A stretch of DNA of 64,000 nt from Datnioides undecimradiatus. Lineage: Eukaryota; Chordata; Actinopteri; Lobotiformes; Datnioididae. The translations under genes and the position numbers were made by a program. The notes below the pieces were generated by a model. The model had not been told where the DNA came from. It did not search any database and saw only the letters and a program-made list of their open reading frames with translations. The stretch lies in contig WARS01000016.1 of the NCBI GenBank assembly GCA_008933995.1, positions 10,969,848 through 11,033,847 of the forward strand, given 5' to 3'. Below are positions 24,290 to 37,228 of this stretch, one piece after another. How positions within the stretch are numbered: position 1 is the stretch's first letter; every line of letters starts with the position of its first letter.

Positions 24290-24920
24290 TAAACAGTTGT
24301 CACGACCACAAACAGTCTTGGACTTGAAAAACAGAGACTCTGTACAAGACACAGTCCATCACTGCAAAAATGGGACAATACACAGGTGAGCAATCAGTGA
24401 TGCTAAGGTACAAAAATGGCAGGCAAAAGCAAGGTCATGAAAAAGATTAGACTCCAAAACAAGGCTCAGGGAAAAACACTCAAAAGGAAGCATCACTGCA
24501 ATGCTTGACATTAAGAATGAACATTAAGATGAACTGGCACAACTATGGAAGGAAGACAAAGAGACCAGGTGCAACACATGAGGGTGGAGCCAGATAATCA
24601 CACACGAAGGCAGGAAGTGGATGGGCTGAAATGAGCCAAATCAAAATAAAACAGGAAACACATAACAAAAAATGCAGACATCGTGTACAAAGGAGAAACA
24701 CTTCAGTATTTTTAATGTAAAATCTCGCAGGCTTATGGCAGGTTGAGGCAGCAAAGGGTCAAAAACCAGGGAAGCCGTCCAAACAGAGGCCAACAAGTCC
24801 ATGAAGGAGGCAGGCGGAATCAATATCCATAGGAAAAGATAGGAAGTAAGTGCACAAAGACACAAGAGGACATACTCAACAAAAGAAGACAGGAAAATAC
24901 TCAAAACCATAACATGGATT
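24290..24920. repeat. Possible transposon relic
   Basis: The stretch has the A-rich, CAGGAAA-studded look of a degraded fish element: GTGCAACACATGAGGGTGGA, AATCACACACGAAGGCAGGA, AAAATAAAACAGGAAACAC and ACTCAAAACCATAACA. I recall similar phrases in teleost interspersed repeats, but no terminal repeats or coding remnants are visible. Confidence 0.35.
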
Positions 24921-27900
24921 TGACTCAGTACAGTCTACAGATGAGGGGACAGGCAAAGCAAATGGAGGAATAAAGGAGGGAGGCAGAGGAGAGGAGGAGA
25001 GTCCTCCAAGACAATGTATCTAAAAAAAAAAACCTTAAGAGGTTGATTTGAGCGGGCAATGTCTGTCCCGATACACCCTTTTTGCCCCGAAGTGCAAAGT
25101 TAACACGACCCACATTAAGAATAGTCACAACTATAAGAATTTAAATTTGGCTTGTAAGAGTATTCAAGGGTGATATCTTACATGTAGTTTGAAGAAAGTA
25201 GTCTGACTTCTACTTAAAACCCTGTGAGCTTTGAGCCATCTGCCTTCGAACATCCAAAAGTGAGTTTGTGACTAAGTGCAGGATAAAAAGGAACACGGCA
25301 GGATGAAACAGGCTTAGAATAAGAATTAGTGGATCGAGGTAGTGTTAACGATGAGAGGGAGAGGAGGAACAGGCAGGAGGCCTTGTAGGTAGATAATTAG
25401 GGGGGGGGAGCATTTAGAGGACGCTGACACTGCAGCTTATCAACCCATAACTGGCCCTCAGTACTTCATATTTAGCATGAGGGAGCATTTAGCATGCATC
25501 TGGCATTTCTGAGAGAGTGAGAGAATGAATTAAATCATAGGATGACAGAGGAGCAATGGGGATGTATATGTGTCAAAAGAGAGTCTGGGGATCTGTAGTA
25601 ATATGTTAAACAAACCTTAATGGCTTTAAAGTTCTCTCTGCTATATTATTGTATACATCCATGCCAAACCGCTATAATAATCAACAATACAGAATCAACC
25701 CCACAAAATGTCTTTTTCACAGAAAATGCAAAAAAAGCAACTGTCACTGAAATGTCAAGCCTTGCAGCCAGCTCTTTCCTGAAACATCTGCTTCCTCATT
25801 TATCTCTCAAACTCATGAATCACATTATCCTAAAATAAACGTCCTAAAATAAAATTACCTCTCATGTGTGAGAAAGTGTGTACGTGTGTGTCTAATGTTT
25901 GTGCGTGTCGCTTTCCAATACAACGTTCAATAGAGGTGTAATTTTATTTTCATTGTACAAGTTGCCCTACAAGATGTGACAAGAATAGTCAGCTCTAGAA
26001 ACACTGCAAACTTTACAAACCAGGCAGAAAACACTGTTATCGTCTTTTATCAAGCTCTTAGAGTATATGCTTAAGGAGCTCTATAAATAGCAGGGTCATC
26101 ACAGCACAAATTCTGCATACAAAATCTGTAAATTCCTCTATAAAACCTGCAGCAAGGCAGAACACTGGGAGGAATACTGTAGAGGAGATCATCTTTACCC
26201 ACTCAATTCACTAACAAATACTCTTTTAGATTGTTTTTAGATTTTAGATTGCTTTTATTTTAGCCCAAATCCCTCCATTTTGCTAATGAAACACTATAAA
26301 ATAATGAAGCTTAACACTAAATAGTGCCATCTTTGTTTCATTGTATACAACGATGGATTGTAACTGTGGACTGTGTGAAAAGGCAATCTGAAAGGCCGGC
26401 TGAATAGCTGGTGCTCATCATCGACAAAGAACTGGGTCATCAATCAGTGCGTGACTAAAGTGTGAAATACCAGTCATGTGGTTGTAGTGTACATGTAACT
26501 TATAGCACAGCATAGCAGCACATCTCACACAGCACACTGAAAACACAACAGCCGTCACTCCCCATCTGTCTTTCTTGCTTTTGGGGGGATTGTGACTGGT
26601 TTGATTAAGTAAAGGAGTTCCAGAGGAAAACCAGTGCACATTGGAGGTGGGGCTTTATAATTTTACATAACATGCAAATTTACTCATTACCTTACAATTT
26701 ACTCATTTACTTTTGTATTGCTTTAAAGTTTATGTCCAACAGATAAATCACTATTCACTGCTCTCTGGTTCTGATATGATCTCTACCAACGTGAAAGTTT
26801 CTGTAGCTACTTGATGCTTCAACTAGAGCCGAGAGGAGCTGCTGAATTTACGTAATAATTATCAGTGGGTTTATGATTATGAGTGAATTCAATCACATCA
26901 TAAATAGTACATTTTATGCCTCCATATTGCAAAAATATCATTAAGTGCTGCTTTAGCATTTTAACATATCGTCTAAATAAATACCGATACAACAAACAAA
27001 GTCATGAATGCCTCTGAATTTTATGTGTTTGAATGAAGGGGCTAATATAAAATGAAATAAATAAAATATATTATATAAATGTAATATATATAAATATCTA
27101 ACTCACTCTTGAGGGTCAACAAATATGTTTGGATTGATCATTGGGTTTAGGTGTATGGTGCATCTGTTAATCATGCACTTTATTGCTCTTTTATGCTAAT
27201 GTGTCGGTGTTTTTATTCTGTTTTTATTGTTTTTATGTTACATTTTTATTGTGCATTTTTATTGCAACCCTGCCTGCGTGCCTGCTGCTCCTACCCAGGA
27301 CAATAAAAGTTGATGGGGTGAGTTGTGACCAATAAAGCACTTTAAAGTATAAAGTGTTCATGTTAAGTCATATCAACATGAACAGGATTTTGAGAGCCTA
27401 GGGATTTTCATTTTAATTTCTACATAGAGAATGCAAAACTACTGAGATTTTACATCAGACAGTTTTCAGAGGTAAGACCACTCATTTGTTCAGTGGGCAG
27501 GCTTGAAAAGAGGTGCAATTGGAGCACATTGATTTTTCCTCATGTTAAAAAGCTTTTATTGACATGGCATTTTCTCACCGGAGAAGGTTACAGGAGAGGA
27601 GAAACGAGAAGGAGAGAGAAGGTGAAACATAAAGGGATACCAAAGAAACACAGCACCACCACGGCTCTGAGCTTCCTGTAAATTCACCCCACTTTAGCCC
27701 ATTTTAGTGTGTGCTATCGTTTGAAGTATTGCACATTCACACACAAACACACATAGATTCACTCATGCGTGTGCACACACACAGAAGAAAAGATGTGACT
27801 AAAAACCTTGAAACTCTGAGAGAAGCAGCGTGAGAGACCCCTCCATGTTTCCTTTGGTGAACAAAACAGTGGGAGGGAGTAAAGAAAAACGCAAGAGTCA

Positions 27901-28589
27901 AGGACAAACCGTATCCAGAGCATATACGTCTGGTATAAAGCAGTGTATGACAGACATAAAGGCGGTGAGACAGTCAGACACACAGACATATTAGAGCAAT
28001 GAGGAGGAAACCTTCATCACCTTTAAAGGTTCCCTCATAATGATAATCTCTTTGTGAAACATCGTAATTTCTCCATAAAAAGTCATAAAGCTTCACAGTG
28101 GCTTTGTCTCTAGAGAGCCAGTTGACGCCTTACTGCTGACACAGCACTAAATCACCATGAGCTACCTCCTTGTCCTCCTCTTCCTCCCCCTCGTCCTGCT
28201 CCTCCTCCTCCCCCTGCTCTGTTTTAATGGAAAAACATGCTCACTACTCGTAACTCATTTCCCACTATTTCTCCCCTATTTGTCTCTCATTATCTTCTTT
28301 TCCACTTTGTGAGTAGTGCTCTTCATTTCAAAATACCTTCAACACAGTCAACACATTGTTAATGAGCCCACTGTTTAAATGTGTATACTTCTATGACAAA
28401 AGGCTTGTAAAGGAGGTAATCAGATTATGTTTTGGCCCTTGCAGGCAGTGGAAGCATTTTATGATCTCAGCTCTGATATATAATCACCTTGTTAGAAAAC
28501 AATTCACACATCCAGCAGGTGTGCAGCAAATAATCCTTCAGTTAGAGGTGTGTTTCAGACCACTTTAATGGTGAAAAGTCCATTGTCTT

Positions 28590-28745
28590 ACAGCACTATG
28601 TTTGGTCTCCTCCAGTTCCTGAGGGAAATATCTGGCTCTTTAGCTGCAGATTCATGCAAGAAATATGTGTAGCTTCACTAGGAGGGACCCCTTTCACACT
28701 GTAATGTCATAAATTGTTATTATAAAATATCAATTGTCGACACAT
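28590..28745 (+). repeat. Interspersed repeat family A, copy 3 (short)
   Basis: The copy shows ACTATGTTTGGTCTCCTCCA, GAGGGAAATATCTGGCTC, TTTAGCTGCAGATTC and then GGGACCCCTTTCACACTG. The middle part found in the other copies is missing, so this one appears internally deleted. It is in the same orientation as copies 1 and 2. Confidence 0.55.
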
Positions 28746-29362
28746 TTTCCTTTTCATACATGTCATATAAAATCATCATTAATAGATGAGCATTACATGT
28801 CTAAAAACTGTAAAAATGTGCAATTTAGGTTTTTAAAAAATGGTCTAATATACCCATTTCATAATCTAGTATTTGTGTTTTCCATGTATTAGCTTCAGTT
28901 ACTATGCCAACACAGACAAGAGGTCCCCAAAGAGCTCCTAGTGGGAAAGTGGCAAAGAATGAGACATACCACAACAGCTGGAAACTGAAATTATATTGAA
29001 AGACAGACTCAAGAGAACATGAGCTGTCACAGCATAGAGTGACCAGAGGTTAAAGTCATTAAACAGGAGTCAGTGGATATCCAAAGAAAGTTCAAGGAGA
29101 AATCCATTTCCCACCTGAGACCATATTTGAACAGTGACAGGTGTTAAAATCTTACTCGCATACACATCCATAACACACGGTGATACTGTGACGTTAAAGA
29201 CCAGAAGCGCTGAATGTTATTGATCTGATCTTTGAGCTCTTGTTACTGGTATTTAGTGAAATAGCATGTTGCCAAATGTCAAAAACGAATGTCCATGCTT
29301 GTATGCAAATAAACTCGACTCGACTTGCATCATCATGATGTGTTTTTTGGCTGTCTAACAAT

Positions 29363-29480
29363 GTCTTGAGCTTAATGCTAAATTCAGCATGCTAACATTG
29401 CTAAAATGAATGTTTATCATCTTCACCATCTTAATTCAGTTTGATAGCGTGCTGATATTTGCTAATTACCACTAAACCCA
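29363..29480 (+). repeat. Interspersed repeat family B, copy 1
   Basis: The copy contains TTGAGCTTAATGCTAAATTC, CAGCATGCTAACATTGC, CATCTTCACCATCTTAATTC and GCTGATATTTGCTAATTACC. The same series occurs at 35785-35925. I recall the ATGCTAAC-rich family as common in percomorph fishes; its class is unknown to me. Confidence 0.6.
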
Positions 29481-30949
29481 GCTGATATTGAAGCTGATGA
29501 GTAAAAAAATACATTAAACACAGATTCAAAACATGCACGTTCATACACACACTGACCAATGATGTCTGCATAAACCTCTATCTGTCTGTGCTGTGCCACC
29601 AGTTGGAAAGCGTCATCATTGCACATATTTATATGTATATAATATTTGAGCTTTTGCTTATGTATATATATGTATATGTATATTTATATAACTAATATGT
29701 TTAAATTAAGTCTTTAGTCATACACCATGAATATACAAATATTTCAAAGTTCATCCAAAACTTATTAAGATATTTAGTCTCTATCAAAGGGCTTAATTAA
29801 CATCTCTAGACCCATGCAGTCTGCTTGAAAGGCAAGGTATGAAATGGATTCATTTTTCTTGACTCTGTAGCATGTTAAGATGCAGCTGTATGACTGATGC
29901 TAAATCTAAAATGCAGTATGAGCTGAACAAGTTTTGATAAGATTAGATAACTTTACCATTTCCTGGAGGGGAAACTACGTATGTTACAACGTATGTTACG
30001 CAGTTAATCATTTAATAAACTAAAGTCATGTCATAAGTGATGTGGCACAAACGCAAAAAACATGGAAAAAAGAGATAAAAGAGAATTTCAGTCACTGCAC
30101 CTATTGATGCCTCAGCCTATCTGAGATTATGAATGTGTAAAGCATTTAAAGCAGATCTGGGGATTAAGTTCAAACATCACAGCGAGGACACAATGAGAAG
30201 GATCAAATGTACAACATCTAATGCCTGAGATACAACCATAACCTGTGCTGCGCCTGCGAAGCGTAGCTTGTTGTTGAATATCCTCTCTTGTACCTAAATC
30301 CCTAATCTCATCATGCTGTTACATTCAATCTCTGAACTCTCAACATCAGATTTTGCAGTCAAGAGCTTCAAAAATAACCCCCATACAGTATCTCTGGCGT
30401 GATTTCTGTCCGTGATGACCCTGCAGACTGTCAACGTGTGCAGTGTTCATATATTCAGCAATTTACTGAGTCTTGAAGAAGCGTAAAAGCTGATAAACAC
30501 ACACACAGACACATGCGCGCACACACGCACACACACAGAAGCCGACTTCTTACCCAGTCAGCATTTGCACTGTTGTGTTCATCATTAGAGCTTCTGACTG
30601 CAGCATTAAAGGTGATGGATGCGTACTGCTAGCAATGTAGCAGATGCTTCAGACTGTGCTGTGGATCAGATTACTTCCGAACAAATCACCTGTCTGATGA
30701 GCCAAATGGTTAAAATGGTCTTAAGATATGGCAAAAATACAAATCTGCTAGTGATCTCGATCTCGTTAATTAGAGCCTCCCACTACAGGAATAAATGAAC
30801 AAAATAATGATACCTTAGCTCCATTCATGCAATTTTTTAATATGGAAAGTGCCAAAGTTCAGATGGCCTATTATACCCAAAGTAGTCCAAAAATGTTCCA
30901 TTGGACTGACTTTGTCACCATGGCGACAAAGACATTTTAAGGCATTATT

Positions 30950-31065
30950 CACAAGGAGTTAAATGAGAGTTACTCTTAGTCTCATGTCTGTCTGGTAAAT
31001 ATGAAGCTTGCCTCAAGGAGTCAGTTTTTCTAGTTTAGCATAAATATAAACAACAGTAAGTGCTA
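30950..31065 (+). repeat. Interspersed repeat family C, degraded fragment
   Basis: The phrase CTCATGTCTGTCTGGTAAAT followed by ATGAAGC is typical of the fish repeat whose better preserved copy is at 39459-40030, as I remember its consensus. Only the inner part is seen here. Confidence 0.4.
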
Positions 31066-31768
31066 TGTCCAAAGAAAAGAAAATCTGCTTTTCAGTCCCT
31101 CCAAAGCTGGCTAGTTTTTCTCAGTTTTCTAGTTCGAAATCAAACCAGTACATATTTTAATGTACTGTAGTGTTTTGTGTTTAATCCATAAGGAAAACAA
31201 AGTGTAAAAAAAAAATTGTTGTTTTACAGGTTTTTTTTTATACAGGACTGTTAAAATAATTGCCCCACAGACATGAAATTTATATTAATCTTCTTATCTC
31301 ATTCCCTGCGGAGAAAAAAAAGCAAATATGGCAAAATGTCAAGTTGAAAAGTATTATTCAAGTGAGGTTTTGACTCTGATGGCTGGGGGGGTCACCCAGA
31401 TCCTTCCACTTTACAACATAATTTATGCCAAATTTAATAGCAATCTGGCCACTACTTGTTAACATTTCTTGCTCTGAGTCGACAACCTGAACCTCAAGCA
31501 TTTGAACACCTGTCAACTCTCTGAGGGCCTAGCTCTTTCCAGGCATCGGATTCAGATACATTTTTCATGTCCATCTGCTCGAACTTCCAACCAATAAATT
31601 CCATTTATAATTTATTTGATTTTTGGCTGTCAGGTTAAAAGTTCAGCTCATGTGTAACTAAAAGAAGGATTTACTTTCTTATTTATGCTGGTTTGTCAAT
31701 GAACACATCAGAATCACAGCAGTTTACTAATCACACGCAGACGACAGTAAAGCAGAGAAAGTCCTTAC

Positions 31769-31832
31769 CTGTGGTTTTCCAACCAGGTTTCAAGAAGGCC
31801 TAAGGATGCTGGAGATGTTTCTGACTGCTCCC
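31769..31832 (-). other. Orphan exon-like segment, possible alternative 5' exon of klhl5
   Basis: On the minus strand an acceptor (ATATTTTTCAG) is followed by 64 bases and a strong donor (CAG|GTAAGG). One frame is fully open for 20 codons and includes SLGLLETWLENH. The segment starts with two bases of a split codon and ends with AG, which is exactly the phase needed to join klhl5 exon 2 at 9594 (AG|G, Arg). It lies 17 kb upstream of klhl5 exon 1. No protein family is recognised. It could equally be a chance pair of splice motifs. Confidence 0.3.
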
Positions 31833-32889
31833 CTGAAAAATATGAAACAATTAATTTCACTAAAGCCAACAAAAACTGTTTTGATCTGGTGTCTCACCCC
31901 TTCCTCTGAACTTCCAGCTCTCAACTTGTACCATCTGTGTGGGGTTCTTGGATACCAACAAACAAAGCACTGAATACATAGAAGAAGAACAAAACAGCTT
32001 TTTTGAATTAACCTGAGGTTTTTATGATAAGGGCTGAAGTGAAATGTTGGATTAAATGAAATTAATCCTCAAGAGATATTGAGGTGTCATTGCAACAAAA
32101 CGTTGCCAAATCAGGGTTTTTGGCAAGTGTCTATCTATAGTTTGATTGCGTGAAACAATCTAGCATTGGTCTCTGCATCTTTTTCACTGTGTGTGAAGTG
32201 GTGAAATTCTATTAAAGATTTAAAAAAAAAAACTCCCAGTAAGCTACGTTAGGAGGGAGGTAGTGTGTTACTCAAGGAAACTGCAAACACTCACCTTGCC
32301 ATTGTAAAAGCCACAGCACTGTTAAAAGTCACAGGTAATACACTAGTGAATACATTTCAGCCAAACACTCAAAATATTTGGCAATGCTTCAAGTGTCAAG
32401 CAGCTCTGATTGGACAAAAAAGGACAGAAAGTGAGTTTTTTTAGTTTTGGCTGCTTCTATCTGGTTCTAAGCAGCCGACTGAGCCCTGAGAGAGGCAGGC
32501 CGCTGTGGAGTGGAGATAAGGCTCCACCTGCCAGCCATGCTCACCATTGTGTTTGTGTGTATTTGTCTGATCCTCTATTCGTGTGTGTGTGCATATGTCT
32601 ATGTGTTCCTGACCCAGGCCTGCCAAGATAAGTGGCTCTCAGGAACCCAACCGTAAAATCTGAGCTATACTAAACACCCAACAGAGATCAAGTCAAACAG
32701 TACAAAGGAAAAATTCATATTTTCAAAATAGAGTGAAAATATGAAAAAGATAAATAGGAAGCTAATTTCCTCTACAGCAGTGATAGAAACACCTATCAGC
32801 TCTGTGCTCTGTGGTAGTGTTAATTAAAGGACTGGCAGCTGGCCCATTTCTGCCAATCAAGAAAGAAATCCCTGTCACAATAATTAGAA

Positions 32890-33430
32890 GGATCCTCATA
32901 ATTATAATTTAGTAATATATAATTAGGACTTAGTATGTCATAATTACAGGAGCGTTTTTCATATTTATGACGTAGTAGCTGATATCTGTGACTTGGTAGC
33001 TAATAACTGAAAAACTTTCTGAGGTCTATGACAGTATCATATCATCTTTAACATCATAAATATGAGAAATGTTTCAAAATCATGCTGCAGCGTCACATAA
33101 TTATGTGGTACATATGATATATTTCATTAATGATTTATCTTGTAATTATGGGATAGAATAATGTATAGATTATAAGGCTGTAAGTTATAAACATCAGATT
33201 GTACTTTTAAATTATGGGATACAAAGTCATAATGACAAGAAGCGAACTAATTACCTCAAGATTATTGGAAAGATCCTCAAAATTATGAGACAATAAATCC
33301 TAATTATGAGAAACTGACTAATCTTATAATTATGTGAAACTGTTGCAAAATAATGATAGTACCTAAAAATTATGTGTTGCTAATGACAAAAAAACTAAAT
33401 ATTATGAAATCATAATTATTAGAAACCAAC
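32890..33430. repeat. Degenerate AT-rich satellite with ATAATTAT core
   Basis: The palindromic core ATAATTAT or AATTATG recurs at irregular spacing, mostly about 20-30 bases, often followed by GAGA, GGGATA or GTGAAAC (for example CATAATTATGTGG, CTAATTATGAGAAAC, ATAATTATGTGAAAC, CATAATTATTAGAAAC). This suggests an old tandem array of a short palindromic unit that has decayed. Confidence 0.55.
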
Positions 33431-33930
33431 TCACAATGAAGCAAAACATTCTCATGATTAATGATGAAATGATATGGCATTATTATAATTAAAGCACATA
33501 AGACAAAAGGAGCAATATACTGGATCAAGCTATTCTCATTCAACACGAATAACACATCAGGAGTGGCTATAGTACACCACAGAAGGTCCTGGATTACTTG
33601 TTTTACTCTTGTAGCATTATAAAGAAATATCTGTCTCTGTTGGATTGAAACCATAAGCTCACTACAAATATACCTACAAATACAGACCATAGAAATGCAA
33701 TACACGATCAATCATCTGCCTCTTTGTTGTTGTTCACAGAACTTCACATCAAAATACTAATAAAGTCTATTTATCACTTCTTCAGAGGGGACAGTGTGGT
33801 TTCATAACACAATCCACAATACAAATCTACACCCAGAAGAGACACACAACATTTCTACTTACATTCTGCTGATCGAAACCATTTGTTGTTTTTGCAACTC
33901 TCCTTTTTTCACTCGTTCTGGGGAAATGAC

Positions 33931-33950
33931 AGGAAGTGTAATAGGAAGTG
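33931..33950 (+). promoter_or_regulatory. Tandem ETS-type motifs upstream of tmem156
   Basis: AGGAAGTG occurs twice (33931-33938 and 33943-33950), 12 bases apart, about 240 bases before the tmem156 start codon. AGGAAGTG is the classic ETS/PU.1-type core. I see no TATA box, so this may belong to the promoter, but the start site is not known. Confidence 0.3.
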
Positions 33951-34183
33951 AAGTTGCTTGGTGTCGGGCACATGTGTCATGTTGCTTTGACGACCGTTTT
34001 CTACAAGAATTATGAGGCACATAGGCAGGGCGTGCTAGCCTTTACCAAAGGCTACTTCGATGGGCAGAGACAAGGTGCGAATGAATGTTGTTTGTTTCAA
34101 GAGAAGGAGGCCGATACCACAAGCCACGGGTCACGCCTGTGTTAGCGTGAAGAAGTGTCTGTGTGTGACCGTATAGTGCAACC

Positions 34184-37100
34184 ATGGCAAGAGCAGCACT
34201 GACTAAACTTCTCATCCTCGTGATTCTTGCCTTCATCATCTGCCTCCCAGAGTTCTTCACGTTGGACAGAGGTGGGTCATCCAACCAGATTCAGATGGGT
34301 GCTTATGTACTGTTTTTCCCAATGCTTTACCATCAGATCGAGACATTTTGAAGGATTACAAGGCACTGTGCTACATTTTGGCTCAGCTTGTTCAAACTTT
34401 ATATCACAAGTCATCCTTTAAAGGAAGTAAACTTTATGGCGTTGAGTCACTTTGTCCTGTTTCTTCTTCTTCGTGTAGATTCACTCTGATTGAACCTTTC
34501 TTTTTCTGTATTTCTAAAAGTTGCTCCCAAATATAGCTCCATACAACACTGACTGACAGCTGCCTTGAAAATGTTTCCGTATTGTGTTGCCTTGAAAAGC
34601 CTCTCTTTTTGAGAGCAACTTGCTTAGGGCTTTGTACTCGTGCACATGCTCATTCTCAATGGTTTTGCTCTTTGTCTGTCGCTCTCTCTTGTCTGTCAGA
34701 CACAAACTGGAGGCTACAGCTTCCGATCTTTCTCTGATTTCTGGCTTAAGATCATTTTGCTTTTCCTCTCTCCAAGCCCGCTCTCACTGAGACTGCTCTG
34801 AAATGTTGTTCATTCTCTCTCTCCTTTCAGCACCAAAAGTTAACTTCTACTGTCTGCCCTTCCGACCTTGTGAGCAAGGTGATCAAGTGAAGACTGGGGA
34901 AAATGAGAAGACTGGGTACACTGAAATTAGGAAAGAGGATATGTGTGACCCTTTGAAGACTCCAGAGAAGTGGGAGCAGGTCTGCATACAAGAGAGTCGA
35001 AGCAACACAAGAAACTCCAGGAGAGGCAGTGAAGACACAGGAAACAGCTGGTTCTTGTGTAAAACAGATATAGACATGACTGAACTGCATAGAAACCTCT
35101 CATCTTCAGGTATTGCACAGTCTTAAAAGATAAGCTTCTGTTATTTTTAGTGGGTCCATCACTTTTACTCATATCAGATCAACATTTTGATCTGGTTATT
35201 TCAACAGCTCTGAATCAGGAGCTTCATGATTTGGTTAAGAAGAAGGTGATGTGTCAGATACGTTTAAAGAACATTTCATATAGTATGCTGCAATTTTCAA
35301 CGTTCATGATGTAGCAACAGGTTGCAAACACAAATTAGGCTGTCCCTGAAAACTGCAGTGTTTCTGCCTTTTTTGAATCCAAATATTCAATCAGTGGATT
35401 TGATACTACCAGCAAGCTGATAAGCAAAAGTTAAAATGTTGACACACTTAACTAAGAAGATTAACATTATACATTAAACCATCTGCGTGTTGCCATTACT
35501 GCTGTGAGCATCCTGTCTTAAGCACATGGCTCTAAGCACTACTGTGGATAGACAGTGCAGAAACGGAGCCAAACTAATCCAGATAAGGGCGCAACCACCT
35601 GGTGCTAAGGATGTGGGCTTGTCATGCCCGTGTACCTGGGAAATGTGACTGAGTCTGCCAGATGTGTCATTGTCCCATCTTCTATGATCTACACTGCAGC
35701 CATCCACTTATGAGGAGCTATCATGTCATGAATCCTTACTGTTTGTGATAGAGCCCCACAGAGCCAAAGAAGCACATGGTCTACAGCCTGAGCTAAATGC
35801 TAACAACAGCATGCTAACAGGCTCGCAGTGATAATGCTAACATGCTGATGTTTAGAAGGCCTACCATGTTCACCATCTTTGTTTGTTATGCTAGCATGGT
35901 AACATATGCTAATGCTAACAGCCTCTCACATTTGTAGCTTTAAAGGTTGACTTTGAAGTGTCATTGGAGCTTCAACTCAGAGAAGCAGAGACGCTGAATC
36001 TCACCTTGTACGGCCACAGCAATCATAGCTCTTTAAACCTCCACCCACCTGGGGAGGAAGAGGATGAGAGCAACAAAGAAGACGAAGGACAGAAGAAGGC
36101 ATTTTACCGCTGTCTCTCTGCCCCGCCCACCTCAGAGTCGACCAATCAAAGCTGCTGTCTCCTCTGGTTCCCCAATCAAACAGTTTTGACCACAACACCA
36201 AAGGAAAAGGTGCCATGGAAACGGACACTGAAAGGTTGGTGCTGGGATGCGAGAGCAGTGCTTCTTTATTCCCTCTGTGGTCAGTGTGGCTTTACTTTAA
36301 GATTGGTGAGAAGAGGAGACAATAAAAGACAAAGAAATTGGTCAATCGGTTTGAAATTGATTCAGTCTCATTCAAACCCGTGTCCTCGCTCAGTTCACAG
36401 TGGAGTCATTTTTTTCAACTGAACAAATTTCCCTCAATTTCACTTCACTAGACTCCAGCCTCAGCTTTGTGTCTTTGTTTCCCTTCTTCTCTCTGTACTG
36501 TATGTTCAGAGAGTTACAGTTCATCTTAATCTGCTGTATCTCCAAGGCTGCATTGATTCAGTCTTTCTTTCTGTTCAGCTCTCCAACACACTCCCCCAAG
36601 CTCAACGCTATGGCGAACTCATATTTTCCACTGTGTGTGTTGGAGGTTGGACATCCATCGTGCTTTAATTTTTTTCTGCCCAGTTCCACCAAACTTTTCC
36701 ATACTCCCATCTCTGTTTCTTTTCTGTTTGTATTTGTTGCTATATCTTTACATCATGCTGGCCTTTGACTCCCTTAATGTATTTAATACATCCATGTGTC
36801 ATTTAATTAAAGCCACTGATCAAGCATTAAAGCCAAACATTTGTTACAGTTTACTGCTGTAAAATGAACATTTTATGGTTTGGGAAGAGACGAAACAATC
36901 TGAATATTCTCAAGCTTAATTTCAACTCTGGGTCATTGTGATGGATCTTTTCTTTTCTGACATTTTATATTTATAAAAGATTGTCAGAATAATAGTTGTT
37001 TGTGGGTCTCGATCTTCTCTCTTAGCAAAACATGACTCAGCCTTCATTCTTCTCTGTCCACCAGATAATTGGCAGTGTGTGTTCAGGGTGCTCTGGCTGG

Positions 37101-37188
37101 TTCTGCTGTGTGTGGTGCTGCTCATTGTGGTCATAACTGTGCTCGGACAAATCTACTGGGAGAAATTCTCATTCAGTAAGGCGCATGT

Positions 37189-37228
<40 letters not shown>

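Larger units (their letters stand above)
14726..34183. other. Gene-poor interval between klhl5 and tmem156
   Basis: No gene is supported over about 19.5 kb. The content is microsatellites, CT- and GA-rich tracts (17676-17885, 22218-22290, 22360-22435), copies of interspersed repeat families, a 28-bp minisatellite, a degenerate AT-rich satellite near 33 kb and one orphan exon-like segment at 31769-31832. Several non-repetitive stretches (16990-17250, 22730-22880, 23820-23960) could be regulatory. Open frames here are short and lack recognisable domains. Confidence 0.7.

Noticed and set aside
32890..33430. CRISPR-like spaced repeats
   Set aside because: Unit spacing is irregular and units are degenerate; the host is a vertebrate, so a decayed satellite is the better reading.
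35208..35245. Exon-like segment in tmem156 intron 2 (TTTCAACAG acceptor, AAGAAG|GTGATG donor)
   Set aside because: It is 38 nt and would leave phase 0, whereas exon 3 needs phase 1, so inclusion would break the frame.
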